Part shown: positions 43,061-56,133 of the stretch, piece after piece
Position numbering within the stretch: the stretch's first letter is position 1
Layout of the letters: every line of letters starts with the position of its first letter
Assembly: GCF_002775205.1 (NCBI RefSeq)
Contig: NC_036456.1
Location: 4,603,463-4,667,462 of the forward strand
DNA: 64,000 nt
Reading direction: 5' to 3'
DNA from: Xiphophorus maculatus
Lineage: Eukaryota; Chordata; Actinopteri; Cyprinodontiformes; Poeciliidae
Notes under the pieces: generated by a model
The model's input: only the letters and a program-made list of their open reading frames with translations
What the model was told of the DNA's origin: nothing
Databases searched by the model: none
Translations under genes and position numbers: made by a program

Positions 43061-45316
43061 GGTTTAGGATTTAAGGTATAAATTTAGTTTAGGTTAGAGT
43101 TTGACTTCCATTCCTTTCTGTACCCTGACCATAAACGTAACCATTACATCTCAAAGTCTCTGAATATAGAAAGATGTGTGTGTGTGTGTGTGTAGAGGAA
43201 AAATGAGATTGATTTTTTTGTTTTCTACAACAAAAATTCAATACACTTTCATTCATATCCTACAGCATCTGCATTTTAACCCTGAAATGCCAAACAAGAT
43301 TTAGTACAAATGTCAAATGGAAAAATGGGAGCGAAAGAAATCAATGTTAGATAGATTTTTATGTAGCTAGTCATATGACAGTAATTCCTCTCAGTACACA
43401 TGTACGTACATAGGGTATGCATGTATGTATATAGGTAGGTAGGTACGTATGTACATCGGTTGTTTGTTGAAATTGGGGCAGCTGCTATCATTGCAAAAAT
43501 ATTCCTTTGAATAATAATGACGTAGACACATTTAAAGCTACGAGTTTAAAATGTTAAAACCAGGAACTGGTCCTTAACTGACACTGGGACATGCCAAAAC
43601 TCCACGTGTCTAGTCTAAAACAGAAAAATAAACTGTAGCTAATGTCTACAAACCACATCACACCTTTGGAAACCGTTTTTTCTTTCTTTCGTTCGTTCAA
43701 CCATTCTCGTATCGCGACGCCAGCATAGTTTCATGCCCACTGGACGGACTATGATAAGAATAAGTTCCAATGAAACCAGACCGCTGCCTCATAACTCCTT
43801 GGCATGTGGGCTCGCACAGATGTCACAATATGCTGATGTTGGAATCAGTGGGTATGTAAGGACACCCGCGCATGTTGATTTATCTTTCACCATGTTGGTA
43901 AGAAGTACACCCTACACTCTGAAACTTTCCAGCAAGTTTCTTTAAAAAGTCCTAAAGATATTCAGTTTTTTTGCCCAAGTCAAGTTTTTAAAGCTTTTGT
44001 TGCATCTACACCTTTTCGAGTATGCTCACAATATTTCATCATGTACCTATTTTACCATTATCATTTGTGAAACATAAATCTGACACTTGATTCATGTCCC
44101 ACCATTAGTTTTCAGAAAAAAAAAAACATTTTAGTGGTAGGGGGTGAGGCTGGCAGATGGCGGTTATACATCTGCTGTCAGCAGGAATAAAAACAGCAAA
44201 AATCTTTTCCCCTTTAATTTTGTATCATCTTACTTGCATAACAGCTTACATAAAATTCCACAAACTTCCTCAGTTCGGTATGCTGAATGGAATATTGAGC
44301 TTTCTGGTCTGGTGACATGCATATCGCACATAATTTTGGCTTTTAGGAACATAATTGAAACCTCGTTTTTTTGCAGATTAGGTGGGACTCTCATGAAGGA
44401 CAATTCAGAAAATGCTAACCCGAATGAGTTTCTACATTTTCTAGGAGTTTTTTTTTTATGCCTATTATGTGTTTTGAAAACACATAAATGATTTAGCACA
44501 CCACATTCAGTGAAGAAAAGACGTGGCTTAAAGCTTGTTTTTTAAAAGCTTGTTTTTGATTGACAGAGTGTTACTTTAAGGCTCTTTCTTCCCCAAACTT
44601 CTGACCTTTTCGGTTGAAATCAGCTGAATTTAAAGGCACTTGTCTGTTTTTCTCAAGCTGGCATTTAAAAGAAGGCATTTTGTTGAGGGCTGAAAGTGGT
44701 AAACAATCTTCACTAGTTTTTTCTTAAATTCTGCCCCTGCCAGTTGTTGGCCTTATAAACATGCAGACTCTGTGTCTGTAATGTTATGTGGTGACTAATT
44801 AATCAATTCATCACATGAAAATTAAAAGTAGTTGAATTTCCTTTCTGATATTTTGTGAAGGGCAGTTTTTACAGATTTCATAATCCATTTAATTTATGGT
44901 TTTGTTTGTGTGGTTATTTTTCTTTTCTTTCACTTCCAGTATTGCGAGTTCTTTACAAAATCAAAAGTTTGTTGATCTTTAAAACTTGTATTATTATGCC
45001 TTTTTCATTATATTCCTTGAAAATGGTTTGAAAACGACTATAGTTGTTTGTTGTAATTTCAGGGCCAATTTATCATCCAGTAAAATGTGTTATTGTGACA
45101 AACCTGATGACAAAAAAAAAATAGTTGAGTCATCAGCATATATGGGGTTATCCCTAAACTAGGGACAAGATATAGATATTAAAGGAAAGCAGCTTCAGTT
45201 CAGATTTGTAGTTGATAAATGACACAAACTTGTCTAATACATTTGCATTTGAACTAATTCAACAGCATACCAGACAATCCCACCTACTTTTCCAGTAGGT
45301 ACATGATGATTATCTG

Positions 45317-45746
45317 TAGCTGTTTCTATTGACCATATAATTGTGCAATTTGACATTTGAAATAAATTTTCTTAATTGAAACATGGCCATTTTGAAACAT
45401 CTCTTGTTTTTTGATTAAAAGTTTGGCGCTAGGATGATTTATTATACATAATGTATATGTATATAATTTTTCCTTTTGTCTCTATCGAAATTGGTTTATT
45501 TCACAAAACTTCAATGGAAACACTTTTTGGCATCACATGATCAACAACCGGATGTTGCTACTGGCACAAACCACAAAGAAGAAAACAGGAAGTAGTTGGA
45601 GGATGATGGCGCGGCATGTTTAATGACTTATTTCGAGAACAAACTTATTCATGTGCGATTTTGCTTTTCTTATTCAATGGAAACGCTGCAATCACAAAAC
45701 TGTTTTTTCGACAAGGTTTTGCGCCCATTTGTAATGGAAATGCAGC
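45317..45746 (+). mobile_element. GCTGCGTTTCCATT-family MITE, near-complete copy
   Basis: The left end is TAGCTGTTTCTATTGACCAT and the right end TGTAATGGAAATGCAGC. The body has TTGCTACTGGCACAAACCAC, GGAAGTAGTTGGAGGATGAT and CGACAAGGTTTTGCGCCC. It is uninterrupted, about 430 bp, and makes a useful reference for the family. Confidence 0.75.
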
Positions 45747-46984
45747 ATAGAGATCCATTAATACCAACACTTTACTGTTAAGAGGAATGTTGTTAAGTCT
45801 TCCCTAATGAAGTGTCAGTGCTGTGATACAGTCAGAAATCTAACTGAAAGCGTTGGAAATGTTTTTTTTCACCTACCAGGAGTAAATTTGTTCTCCAGAG
45901 TAACATAACGGCTTTTATTTACTGAGAACTTCGGTTCCCAGAGGATTTCCCGCCAAGGGTGAAGCTGTATAACATGACACCAGCTTTCTGACTGAAGAGA
46001 GCCTTCACCACTGAAAGGACTCTCTTTGTGTGTGCCTCTCTTCTCTGAGTCGTTGGCTAGCCCTGGGGAACCCTGAGCCCAGCTCTTCTTCCATCTATTT
46101 CTGTCTTCTCTGTGGCGATGAACAGCATCGCTCAGTGTGTGTGTGTCTACCTGATGTATGCATTTGGAAACTGGACCGGGCGTATAATGGGGTTTCTCTA
46201 TTCTATGTGGATCGATTGTTTTGGGGAGAGGCAGGTTTTGAAAAGCGACACTGCGACCACACCTGTTTAGGAGGAAAAAATGTGCGCACACGTGTTCTGG
46301 TGATCCCTGGTGGGCTGTCTTGCGGTAGCCTGAGTGATTAACGAGCGCCAAAAGGGGCGCTGACAGTCCAAACTCCTGGCCCACCCTCAACCCCCATGTG
46401 GGAATTGTGAATTATTTCTGCCATTTCCTGGTTTAAGAACTCTCCAGGGTAAATTCTGACTGTTCAAACCCTTATAGTTTTTTGTTTTTTTTTAAAGCTA
46501 GTGTTGATTTACATTACGTCTTCACGGTTTGCTCAGTCCTTAGTCTGAATGAAAAGGTGGTGAAAGTACGTTGTGTGCTTTTATAATTTCATGTATGCAC
46601 GACAAAGTGCCAAGCTCGGAGCAGATGTTTCTCCCTGGGACGGTTGAAAGAGTTGCACTGACGGTTCAGCTTGATTGTAAATCTGTGGTGGTACTTCAGA
46701 GGATGCTGCTGTGACTGCTCTGAGTTTATGGCTGCTATGAGAAGCAGTGAATGGGTGTTGAAATGTAATGCTGAGAAATTGCCACAACTGCTCCAACTTG
46801 TGGCTTTTTCTGTATTTTCGCAGATTTAAAAAAACTTTTTTTTTTTTACAAGATCTAAAGAAGTTATTGCCCCTCACAACTGCTTGTTAGAGGTTTCCTC
46901 ATCTGTTTTAATTACTGGATCCAGAGAATGGGATTATGGTCAGCACCCTCACAGATTCTGCAGATTTCCCCTGGTGGTAGGCCA

Positions 46985-47235
46985 AAGGAAAGGCTCAACA
47001 ACTACGTGCACTCAGGATTCTGACCCTGGTCTGTAGTCTTGTAATGGATCACTTGCAAAATGAAATTCTGGATACAGGTGGATAAAATCAGCTTCAGGAT
47101 CAGGATGCTCTCTAAAGCTTTCCCAGGTGAGTCCCAGTTGGAGACCACAGGGCATGGCCAGAACTTGCTGCTGGGGGTTTTGTAATATCTTGGGATCCCC
47201 TGGATGAACTCTCAAGAGCCTCCTAGATCTGTTAA
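46985..47235 (+). mobile_element. L2-type LINE ORF2 relic
   Basis: One frame around 47095-47190 reads QDQDAL or RIRMLSKAFPGESQLETTGH depending on shifts, and the DNA word ATCTTGGGATCCCCTGGATG follows. This matches the order of the C-terminal coding region of fish L2/Maui-like LINEs. Stops and shifts are frequent. Recognition is by eye and moderate. Confidence 0.45.
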
Positions 47236-47407
47236 CTGCACTTTACAAACCTCGATATGCAGGCGATATATGAAAGAATAGAGCCAGACAACATGTAACT
47301 TGAGACTGGACCTAGCGTACTGGTCAAAATGATATGCACATTTTCTCCATACATACATGGCATCTATCTATGTACACTGGTTTCTTTTTGCGTTCCATTG
47401 ACATGCA

Positions 47408-47780
47408 AGGCTGCACAGTGGCGCAGTTGGTAGCACTGTTGCCTTGCAGCAATCCTGGGTTCGATTCCCGGCCTGGGGTCTTTCTGCATGGAATTTGCAT
47501 GTTCTCCCTGTGCATGCGTGGGTCCACTCTGGGTACTCCGGCTTCCTCCCACAATCCAAAAACATGACTGTTAGGTTAATTGGTCTCTCTAAATTCTGAG
47601 TGTGGGGTGAGTGTGTGTGTGAATGGTTGTTTGTTCTGTATGTCTCTGTGTTGCCTTCGACAGACTGGTGACCTGTCCAGGGTGAACCCCGCCTCTCGCC
47701 CGGAACGTAGCTGGAGATAGGCACCAGCAACCCTCCTGACCCCATTAGGGACAAAGGGTGTTAGAAAATGGATGGATGGA
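47408..47780 (+). mobile_element. V-SINE-like element, nearly complete
   Basis: A tRNA-like head has GTGGCGCAGTTGGTAGCACT (A box) and GGGTTCGATTCCC (B box). The conserved central segment follows (GCATGTTCTCCCTGTGCATG, ACTCCGGCTTCCTCCCACAA), then a LINE-related tail (GACCTGTCCAGGGTGAACCC) ending in GGATGGATGGA. An 11-bp direct repeat TGACATGCA(A/G)G at 47399-47409 and 47781-47791 is its target duplication with one difference. Confidence 0.85.
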
Positions 47781-47833
47781 TGACATGCAGGCAAGGGAGA
47801 CTGGTGTCAATAAATTACTTTTGGGTGACAACA

Positions 47834-48061
47834 ACTGTGTTTCCATTGACCATATAATTGTGCAATTTGACATTGCCAAAATAACTTAATGGAAACGGTG
47901 CAGATGATGGCGCGTTATGTTTTTAATGACTTATGTGAACACGCTTATTCACTTGTGAGTTTAACTTTTTCTCATTTAATGGCAACACCGCAGAGGCAAA
48001 AAGATTTTTTTAACACTAGCAGAATATTGAGAGTTTTGCACACATTTGTAATGGAAGCATA
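47834..48061 (+). mobile_element. GCTGCGTTTCCATT-family MITE, shortened copy
   Basis: The left end is ACTGTGTTTCCATTGACCAT and the right end TTTGTAATGGAAGCAT. The middle is shortened relative to 45317-45746 but keeps GATGATGGCGCGTTATG and CTCATTTAATGGCAACACCG. Confidence 0.7.
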
Positions 48062-51000
48062 ACTACGTTGTGTTTGCCTGGTTGTTAGTGTGTTACCATT
48101 ATACCATACAACAGATGTGTCCATTTTTAAAATCTTAACAGTAATTAGCATAAAAAAAAAATCTCTTTTACAAGAGGACATGTACTGTTGAATAGACCTC
48201 TGTCCCTCCTACAACCCTGAACAGAATTAAGGACAATCAAAGTCAAATGAAGAGAAAAATGAAGTACTATAATCTGCTAGAAGATACTTTTGATTTTGAA
48301 AGAAAATCAGTGTGGGAGCAAATCTAAATATTGACCTGTTCTAACCCATTAACATTGATCTTTGTTTTAGCTTAGAGACACAAAGAAGATGCCTCTTATA
48401 AGCCTCATCCTCTGCCTCTTGCAACCATCCCCACATTCCGCCCTCAGGTATCAACATTTCATTGTAGCCAATCAGGTCCAAGGATTACCTCCCTGTGGGA
48501 TACATCTGATGTAAACATGACTTTGGTTGAATTTAAATCGAGTATTTAGAAGGAAGCGTAATGTTTTATAATGGGATGCATGCCTTCCTTTTGCATGCTA
48601 AATCTTGGCTCATGCAGGTGTGTATATAGACACACACACACACACGGATGAGCCAGCATGCTCTTTTGTCACATCTGCTGTCGCACGAACCATCTTGACT
48701 TAACGTGAAAGGTATTCAGTCACATTAACTCTGTTTATGCTCTAAACAGTTTATTTGGTTTCTGGTTGTTCCTTTGAGGAAAATCGTTTAAACGTGTCAA
48801 AAAAACCAACAACCTCCATACATTTTTTTTATTTTATATTTTTGTATGACCTCATTCATACTACATACATTCGGTTCTTCCTTGTCTTTTTCTCAGCATT
48901 GTCTCTGAATTACAAGTAAAGCTCAGGCACTACATTCTTGCCAGCCGACATTGCCGTCAGGATACATCTTGTCAGTGTGTCTCTCCAACGTTGCTGACTG
49001 GCTCCTGGCTTCCTGTCATGGATGACTGATACCCGTCCTGCATGAGAGCCTGAGAAATATATTGCTGTGGGGCTTATATGGTTTCAATAAAAAGGCTGTT
49101 CAGGTTAAAATAATACTTTTTAAATCTTTTGTGAAGGCAGTGTCAGTGGATTTAACTGTTCATTTTAGCTAAATTCTTTATAGTAAAATCTAAATTTTTT
49201 TTAATTAGAATTTAAAAAAAAAAAATTGTCGGGGGAGGGGGAATTTCGTTTTCAAATGTATTGTGGAGAAATTGTAGGAACAATCAAATGTGGTCTTGTT
49301 AGAAACAACGGGTGGTGGTTAATTTTTAGCTACCACTAGCTCAAGATAAACTGGTGGCGGCTAACCAACGCTAGCTACATTGGTTTGATTTGGTGTAATG
49401 ACGCATCCGGCTGAGACAAGATGAAAGGTTATGAAATTGTAGAGTTTCAGCTAAACTAAAAATACCACTTTGTTTCTTTGACAAATTTAAGCGTTTTACA
49501 AGAAAACAATTGTATTTCTAAAATTCAAATCCGTGCAAAAAAGTTCACACCTCGGTTTGAGTTGTCCATGTATGGCGGTTGCTGTCCAACACTGTTGGAC
49601 AAGAATGGTCCTAGACTTAACATGGTCCTAGAGTTAGGACTATGTTATTTCTAACTCTGTTTTGGAATTGGTACTAAACACAATTAAATAACTTGGACTT
49701 CTTGAAAAAATAGTTAAATAATTGTTTAAGTTAGCACTTATTGGAAACAACAAGTGCGAACAACCCATCTTAAGGGTTGTTAGCAACCAGTGGTTAGCTA
49801 GTAGTGTCATAGCTAATCTCGGTATGAAGTCATTCATGTTTTGTCCGTCATTAGGTCACCTTTTCTATTTTCAGCTACAAAAAAAAGACAAGCGGGATAG
49901 TGGAAAAATTTAAAAATTATGAAGGTTACTTTAGAGCTTACATAGCTGAGTATTGCCAGTCCAAACCCATGTATTAACTCAACATGGCTGGAACTGAAGA
50001 AATCCTTCCCTTTGTACTTCACAAGTGTCTCAAACATAGAATTAGCCAAGTTTAAAGCACTCACCTTCACATTAGTGGCTCCTACTAAAACCTTGCTTTA
50101 CTTTTGCTGTGGAGCGTCTCATGCTAATAGAAAGTGGTCAGCATTTTGTGAGACGGACTTTGACCCGAAATAATGTGGCACAGTTTGAGGAAAAAATGCA
50201 GCGATGTGTGATCTGGAAGATTATTTTATGCTTCTATGCTAAACAAATACCATTTATATATGGTATGGATTTCTTTCATATTTTGTGTCTAATTGGTGAT
50301 TAAAATGATTAACCAGTGAGGCTGCTAACTGGCTAAAGCTAGGTTTCTGAGCATACCAGCCTCAGAGAACGTCTGAAAACTTAAATACCCCCAAAGTTGA
50401 ACTTCCAAATTGGAAAGCTGGAGGTACTTTGCACATAAGAAGTTGATTCATTCTCCAAGGCAAATTGACTGCAGCACAATCTGATGGCATTTTATGCCGA
50501 GTAGATCATAACACTAATACCATTGCATCTTTCGTGTTGACTTTTTCTTTTGAAATGGCAGCATAGTTCGGAAAATATTGGACTTTATAAAAAAAAATCA
50601 CATTAAAACAAAATATACTCAGAAGTTTTTTTTATATATACATTTAATTTTACTAGTGTCTTTTAATGAACTTTGTTTAGGTAGTTCATTTACATTATTT
50701 CCTTCAAGTTGTACCCAGTCCTATACAGCTACATAGATGTAGCCTGTATTGCTCCCTGTTGCTATTATTGGAACAATAGGAAAGCTGATCCTACAGAGCT
50801 CTGGAGAGAATGTTAAAATGTGGTCCATTAGGATTTGTTCAGCATTTCACTTTCATCGTGACGCATCACTTTGAAGCCTTTCTTTCAGTTCTAAATCTCC
50901 TTTTATTGTATCCTCCAAAGGTACCTTATATACAAGTTGAGCATTATGTGAGAAAACGATACAGAGATCAAAAGTTATTCGCGTGTCCTTTGTGGATGTG

Positions 51001-51591
51001 GATCCATGCGTTCTTTTTAAGCTTGGGGAATATATTTCCACCTGCGTCTGCTGCTCAAACCGTTATCTGTAATTAGTTTGGAATCTTTTGTCTTGTATTT
51101 TAAATAATAATAAAAAACCAGCAGCGGAGGCTTGGATTTTGCAGATTTTAGGATGTAAAGACTGGAAATTACACCTTAGCTGTACTGTTTTGCCTGGAGA
51201 AACCTCAAGAATCTGGGGTTGGAAAGTGAGGATGGACTCGCCAGCCTTCTGATTGAGAGGGACTCTCTGCGGACACAAAGTGGGTGTTTCTACAGAGCAA
51301 GCACTGATTAGTTACTTTAAGGCAGAAATCTTTCAGGAACTTACCGAAATCATCTACAGTGACTGCTTTAAAGAGTTGAACAAATAAAAAGCCAGTCAAG
51401 GGTACAATTTCTTTGTCCCAAGGCTAGCTTAACAAATTTAAAAAAATGTTTTTTTGTTTTATCTTTAACTAAAATCAGTATCACACCATCTCAGTAACCA
51501 AAATGGCTTTTGTTTTTAATGTAATCCCAAGGTAGCAACATTTAGCCCTCCCTACTTATAATCATCTCTAATAATTTGCTACAGTTGACTA

Positions 51592-51796
51592 TTAAAGGCG
51601 CAGTGTCACGTTTTCCAGCCACATAGTGGCATTTTATACTATATCCAAGTAACTATTACTTTCAGTTGTAAAAATGCTATAGTTACTTTCTGATTTAACG
51701 CCTTGAAATTGGACCTCTGTCTATAAAGTCTTGCTAACAGTGCTAAGGGAATAACATGGTGTATAGCTGTTAATTTTACATAATACTGCCCCTTTT
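51592..51796. mobile_element. TTAAAGG-family MITE, internally deleted
   Basis: The left end is TTAAAGGCGCAGTGTCACG and the right end ACATAATACTGCCCCTTTTA. Both flanking parts match the 600-bp copy, but about 400 bases of the middle are missing. Confidence 0.75.
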
Positions 51797-53272
51797 AGAC
51801 GGTATGATTTATGTTGATGCTCTTATTTGAAATGCAACCGGATGTACTCTACCAAGGGAGGTGAAGTTATGGATATGTCGCTAATGACAACTCCCGCAAT
51901 CTGGCTGCCGTTATTTTAAACAAAGTTCTCAATAGGTCTTCTGATTCCCTGGGTTACAACAGCAAACTGGTGAAACTAAAGTAATAAAGGAAAGCCCGAT
52001 GGCAGAGAAGTAAGCTAGCAATATTTGAAAACTAAATCTTGACGTTCATCAGTCCGATCATTTGTGGTCCTTGAGGAACGCCAACTCGCCTCTTTTCCTC
52101 CTGAGCGACAGTTTCCACAAAAGTTTAAACAATCAGCTCTGCCCAAAACTTTCTCCCCTGGAGTTGGTGAAGGATTCTCTGCGATGACCGCTGGAGCACT
52201 GCTGTTTGACTCTCGCACCGCTTTAATCGCTCCACAGAGAGACCATGACATCTTCGTACATTAAGCAGGAACGATGGTGAGGACAAATGATTTTTCCTCC
52301 TAGTCTGGAGTCTCCAGAACAGTCCTGGGCTGCTTTTAGCTAATTCTCACTCTATCCATCTCTGAAGTGAATAGAGTTAATTAGCAGTAAGTTAATTTGA
52401 TTTGGAACACTCTTTCTTCCCTCCTCACAGTTAATAGGAAGCAGCATTCATCAACTGTGCTTTGCTGAAGGTATTGACTTCAAAGAGAAACCCTAGATTT
52501 TTATTTATTTTATTTAATGACCCAAAGACGTTCTTTTGCACTACTTCCAGTTCTATATTTTAGGATCTTTCTGAAAGGCTATAAAGAGTATTTCATTACT
52601 TTATTTAACAGGGTGGACAAGAAATATTATTTGTCAGAATGGTGGAAAAAGTGTGTCTTCCTAGCTGGGATTATAATATTGCCAGATACCCAAAGTTTAT
52701 CATGCAGCCTGAGCTTTTTACCTCAAATTCTTGTCTGCACTCCAAAGGCGTCCTTTTGTTCGACTGGGAACGATGTGCTCACTTTCTGTGCCAACCACAC
52801 CTGCGTGCTCGCACAAAAGGGTCCAGAAGCAGTAAAACATGAATTACCATGCGTTGAAAGACACAGAGCCAGCCAGTTCTAGTTCTCTTTTTATCTTGAA
52901 AACGGCAAAAAAAAGAAAAAAAGTGGGCTGAATGTTTGACTCTTGTCGACGGCAATTAGCGCGCCGGTGTATCCGGGGAGGTGTGGCGTCGGAGGAGATC
53001 GGGTGTGGGAGGAAAAGACAGAAGAAAACAACACTACGTCGAGTTATTTATTTATATAAATGTTTTTTGAAACTCTGTTCCTCTGCTGGGTTTTTCAACA
53101 AACGCGCTTGTCAGGAACGGCGGTTGTTTTACATGAAAAACACGAGGCCGCATGGTGCGATCAGAGGCTGGCAACGGTTTAACACACTCCACTTCCCAGG
53201 CTGTTGCTTTCCCTCTCTCTTTCGCTCCCTCTCCGCCTCGCCGTGTGTCCCTCGCCCACTTTACGCCGTGTA

Positions 53273-53275
<3 letters not shown>

Positions 53276-53303
<28 letters not shown>
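53276..53303. repeat. T tract
   Basis: About 28 consecutive T residues inside sorcs2 intron 1. Confidence 0.9.
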
Positions 53304-53306
<3 letters not shown>

Positions 53307-56125
53307 TGACTGATGTGTTCCCGTGAGTGAGAATAAAGAAGCAAAGAAGCGACAAATTCAATTACTCTTTGGAGTGCCGCTCGCGAGAGAACGAGTGAAG
53401 TCAGGTGAGTTTAGGCTCGGATGTAAAAGGAAAGCACTAAAAAGGCATGACACTCTGACAGAAGGAAATGTAGGCTTCAATACAGACTGGTCTGCTGTTA
53501 GTGTGGGGTTTAATAAGCCGGGCAAAGGTTCAGATTTGAATTGGCAGTTAAAAGCGTTCCTTCATGCACTTCTCCAAAAGAAATCCTTTCTTTTTCACCT
53601 TAGATCAAATACCAATAGATACATAGAAATTACAAAATAAAAAAAACTCACTCCATTCTAAAGGGTTCCACACACTAGAGCGCTCTACCTCTATTAATTT
53701 CCTATGGGACTTGTGCAATGAAGCGACGATCACTTACCCTCCTTCAGCCAAATTTTGTTGCGTCTTCGTGTCTGATGGGACGGATCGCCCCTATGGATGC
53801 CATTCAGTGTGCCCACCCTGAGGCCAGCATGTGGGAGTCATCAGAATATTACCAGCGAGTGCCTAAGTTGTACAATTAAATAGATGGAGAACCGTCCTCG
53901 CACCCTAGTGACGCGTTTATACCCCAAGGCCCGGCGTGAATGATGGAGCGACGGCCACTTCCCCCATAAACATAATTTATGATGGTTTTTCCAAATCAGT
54001 CTGTCTGTTTAGATTCTTAGAAAAGTACTGCAAAATTACTGAAAAGTTATCAAGAGGAGGAGAAAATGTGATTTATTATAAACTTTAAGCTAAAATGATT
54101 TTTATTGGTGGAATTGTTAACCTTGCATTGCATGAACCCAGCTCAGTCTTTTTCTTTGGAACTTTCAAGTTGTCATTAATGTCAATGTCAGTGTTGATGT
54201 ATTTTTTTCTTTTTAGTTTTATGTTTTTTTTTAATTATTTTAGATTAAAACATGAGAACATTTTGGACCAAAACCAAACATTTGTTGAAAAATTCTTTAG
54301 GATTGTATTTTGGTTGAGGACCAAATTCCTTTTGATGTTCATTGTTATAATTTTTCTTGAAAAAGTTAATTAAATTATTGGCATACAAAGCTTCATATTA
54401 TGCTAGTACCTGTTGGTGATTCATAAAGACCAAACTAGATAAGGTTATTGAGAAAAATTTATCAAGTTTGTGATTTACTATCTTAGTGTCTCAAAGGCAG
54501 ATAAACTTAGTTTGACCCCTGTTTTTGTTCTTTACTAATTAAAGAAACAAAACAAGTTTCAAGTGAAAGTCCATGTACGCAGAAGGAAAATATAAAAGCA
54601 CGAAACTTTATCTGACCAAACTGTACCAACAGAATCTTTCAAACCATAATTTGAGCCTCAGATGTTCATTATTGATCGGCATTATCAGTATAATGACATT
54701 TAAAGGCAGAAAACATTTAAAGTGGATTTATGAGAGGGATTCAGTAGGGATACCCTGTTCTTGCTGGGGTGACTGTCTCTTGGCCAGCTGGATAATGCTG
54801 CTGCAGGAATGAGAGAATGGAGCTCAAGGGATCTCTGCTTATACCCCACTGTCAGGCAATTCAATATGGGTGGTATTAACTGAAGTATAGGACATGGTGC
54901 TCCAGTATATTCTCTCTAAAATAACCAAACTACCTGAAAGTCACCTTTAGAGTTGGAGGAACTTAGACACTGCAGGATATTTGGACTTTTAAGATAAAAT
55001 TAGGATTTGTAAAATGCATCTATGACTCATTGTACCCATTATTTTCTCAAGTGAACTCGCATCCAATGGAAAGACCTCTAAGCAATATTCCCCCAAAAAT
55101 CAGCCGATGTTTTAGATTCAGGTCTTTATTCACCTCCTAGTGGTCAACCACTGTTACAGCAAGTCGCAACAAAAACAACATACCAAGGATTATTTAGCCA
55201 ACAGGCGTGGCACTAGATTCACCTGCTTCAACCAGTGGACATTTAAAAACACAACTTGTCGATCAAATGTATAAAAGCGCTGCTATAACTGAAAATGTGG
55301 ACAATAATTAATAATGCTGTGGTCTCTTTGGGAGCTTGGATGAGCAGAAGCTCAAACACTCCCTTAAACTGGAATTCTCCTGGGAAAGTCAGACTTCACA
55401 GAGAAACCGTATGTTTGGTATCCAGTATGGCTGTGCGCCTACAGACTGAAGTAAACGTCGGTATGACCTTTTCATTAGCATGTCTAATGGTTTGTATGTG
55501 CTGTAAAAATATTTACCTTTTGTGTTTGAATACTTAAAATGGAAAGAAGTATATCACCGGCGTTCATTGCTAATTGCAGGCGGTGCCGACAGGACATTGG
55601 GTTGGTGTTTACCAGGCTAGAACTTTATCTACTCAGTTTTCAGCTTTGTGCTGTGATTTTTCCAAGACAAAACAAAAAAAATCACCCCGTCTCATCTCAG
55701 GTGGACTGTAGCAACGTTTTTCAAACTGCGACGGCTTTAGTAGCAGAGGGGGTTCTTTTCAGAATGAGAAAATGATATTTACTCCCTCGTCACTGTGGCC
55801 AAGTCAGTTAGTTTGCTTTTTCTTTTGGTCAGAAGGAGCAGAGGAAGTGTCTGAAGGAGCATCAGACACTTCGTGATAACGTGAGTAAACACAGGCAGTG
55901 CATCATGTAGATAATGAGATTCTCCACTCTGTTTAAATCCAGCGCCCCTCAGCACCACAAGAGGACAAACAACCCCCCCCCTTTTCTTAAAGTTGTCTTT
56001 CTGGGAGGAAACTAACCGACGTTCACTTGTGCATAGACGTACTTCAACACTCTGCGTGTTTGAGTTCCCCACCCGTCATGCGTTTCTCCCTCTCTCCCCT
56101 CTGTGAATCTGGGCAGCCTGTTTGT

Positions 56126-56133
56126 ATGCAAAT
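56126..56133 (+). promoter_or_regulatory. Octamer (POU) motif
   Basis: A perfect ATGCAAAT is embedded in the near-palindrome ATGCAAATGCAT and followed by TATTTGG, within a balanced-composition block of sorcs2 intron 1. Regulatory role is inferred from the motif alone. Confidence 0.3.

Noticed and set aside
47324..47794. Several frames of 60-128 codons, some resembling predicted fish proteins
   Set aside because: They are translations of the V-SINE-like element in various frames, a common source of false gene predictions.
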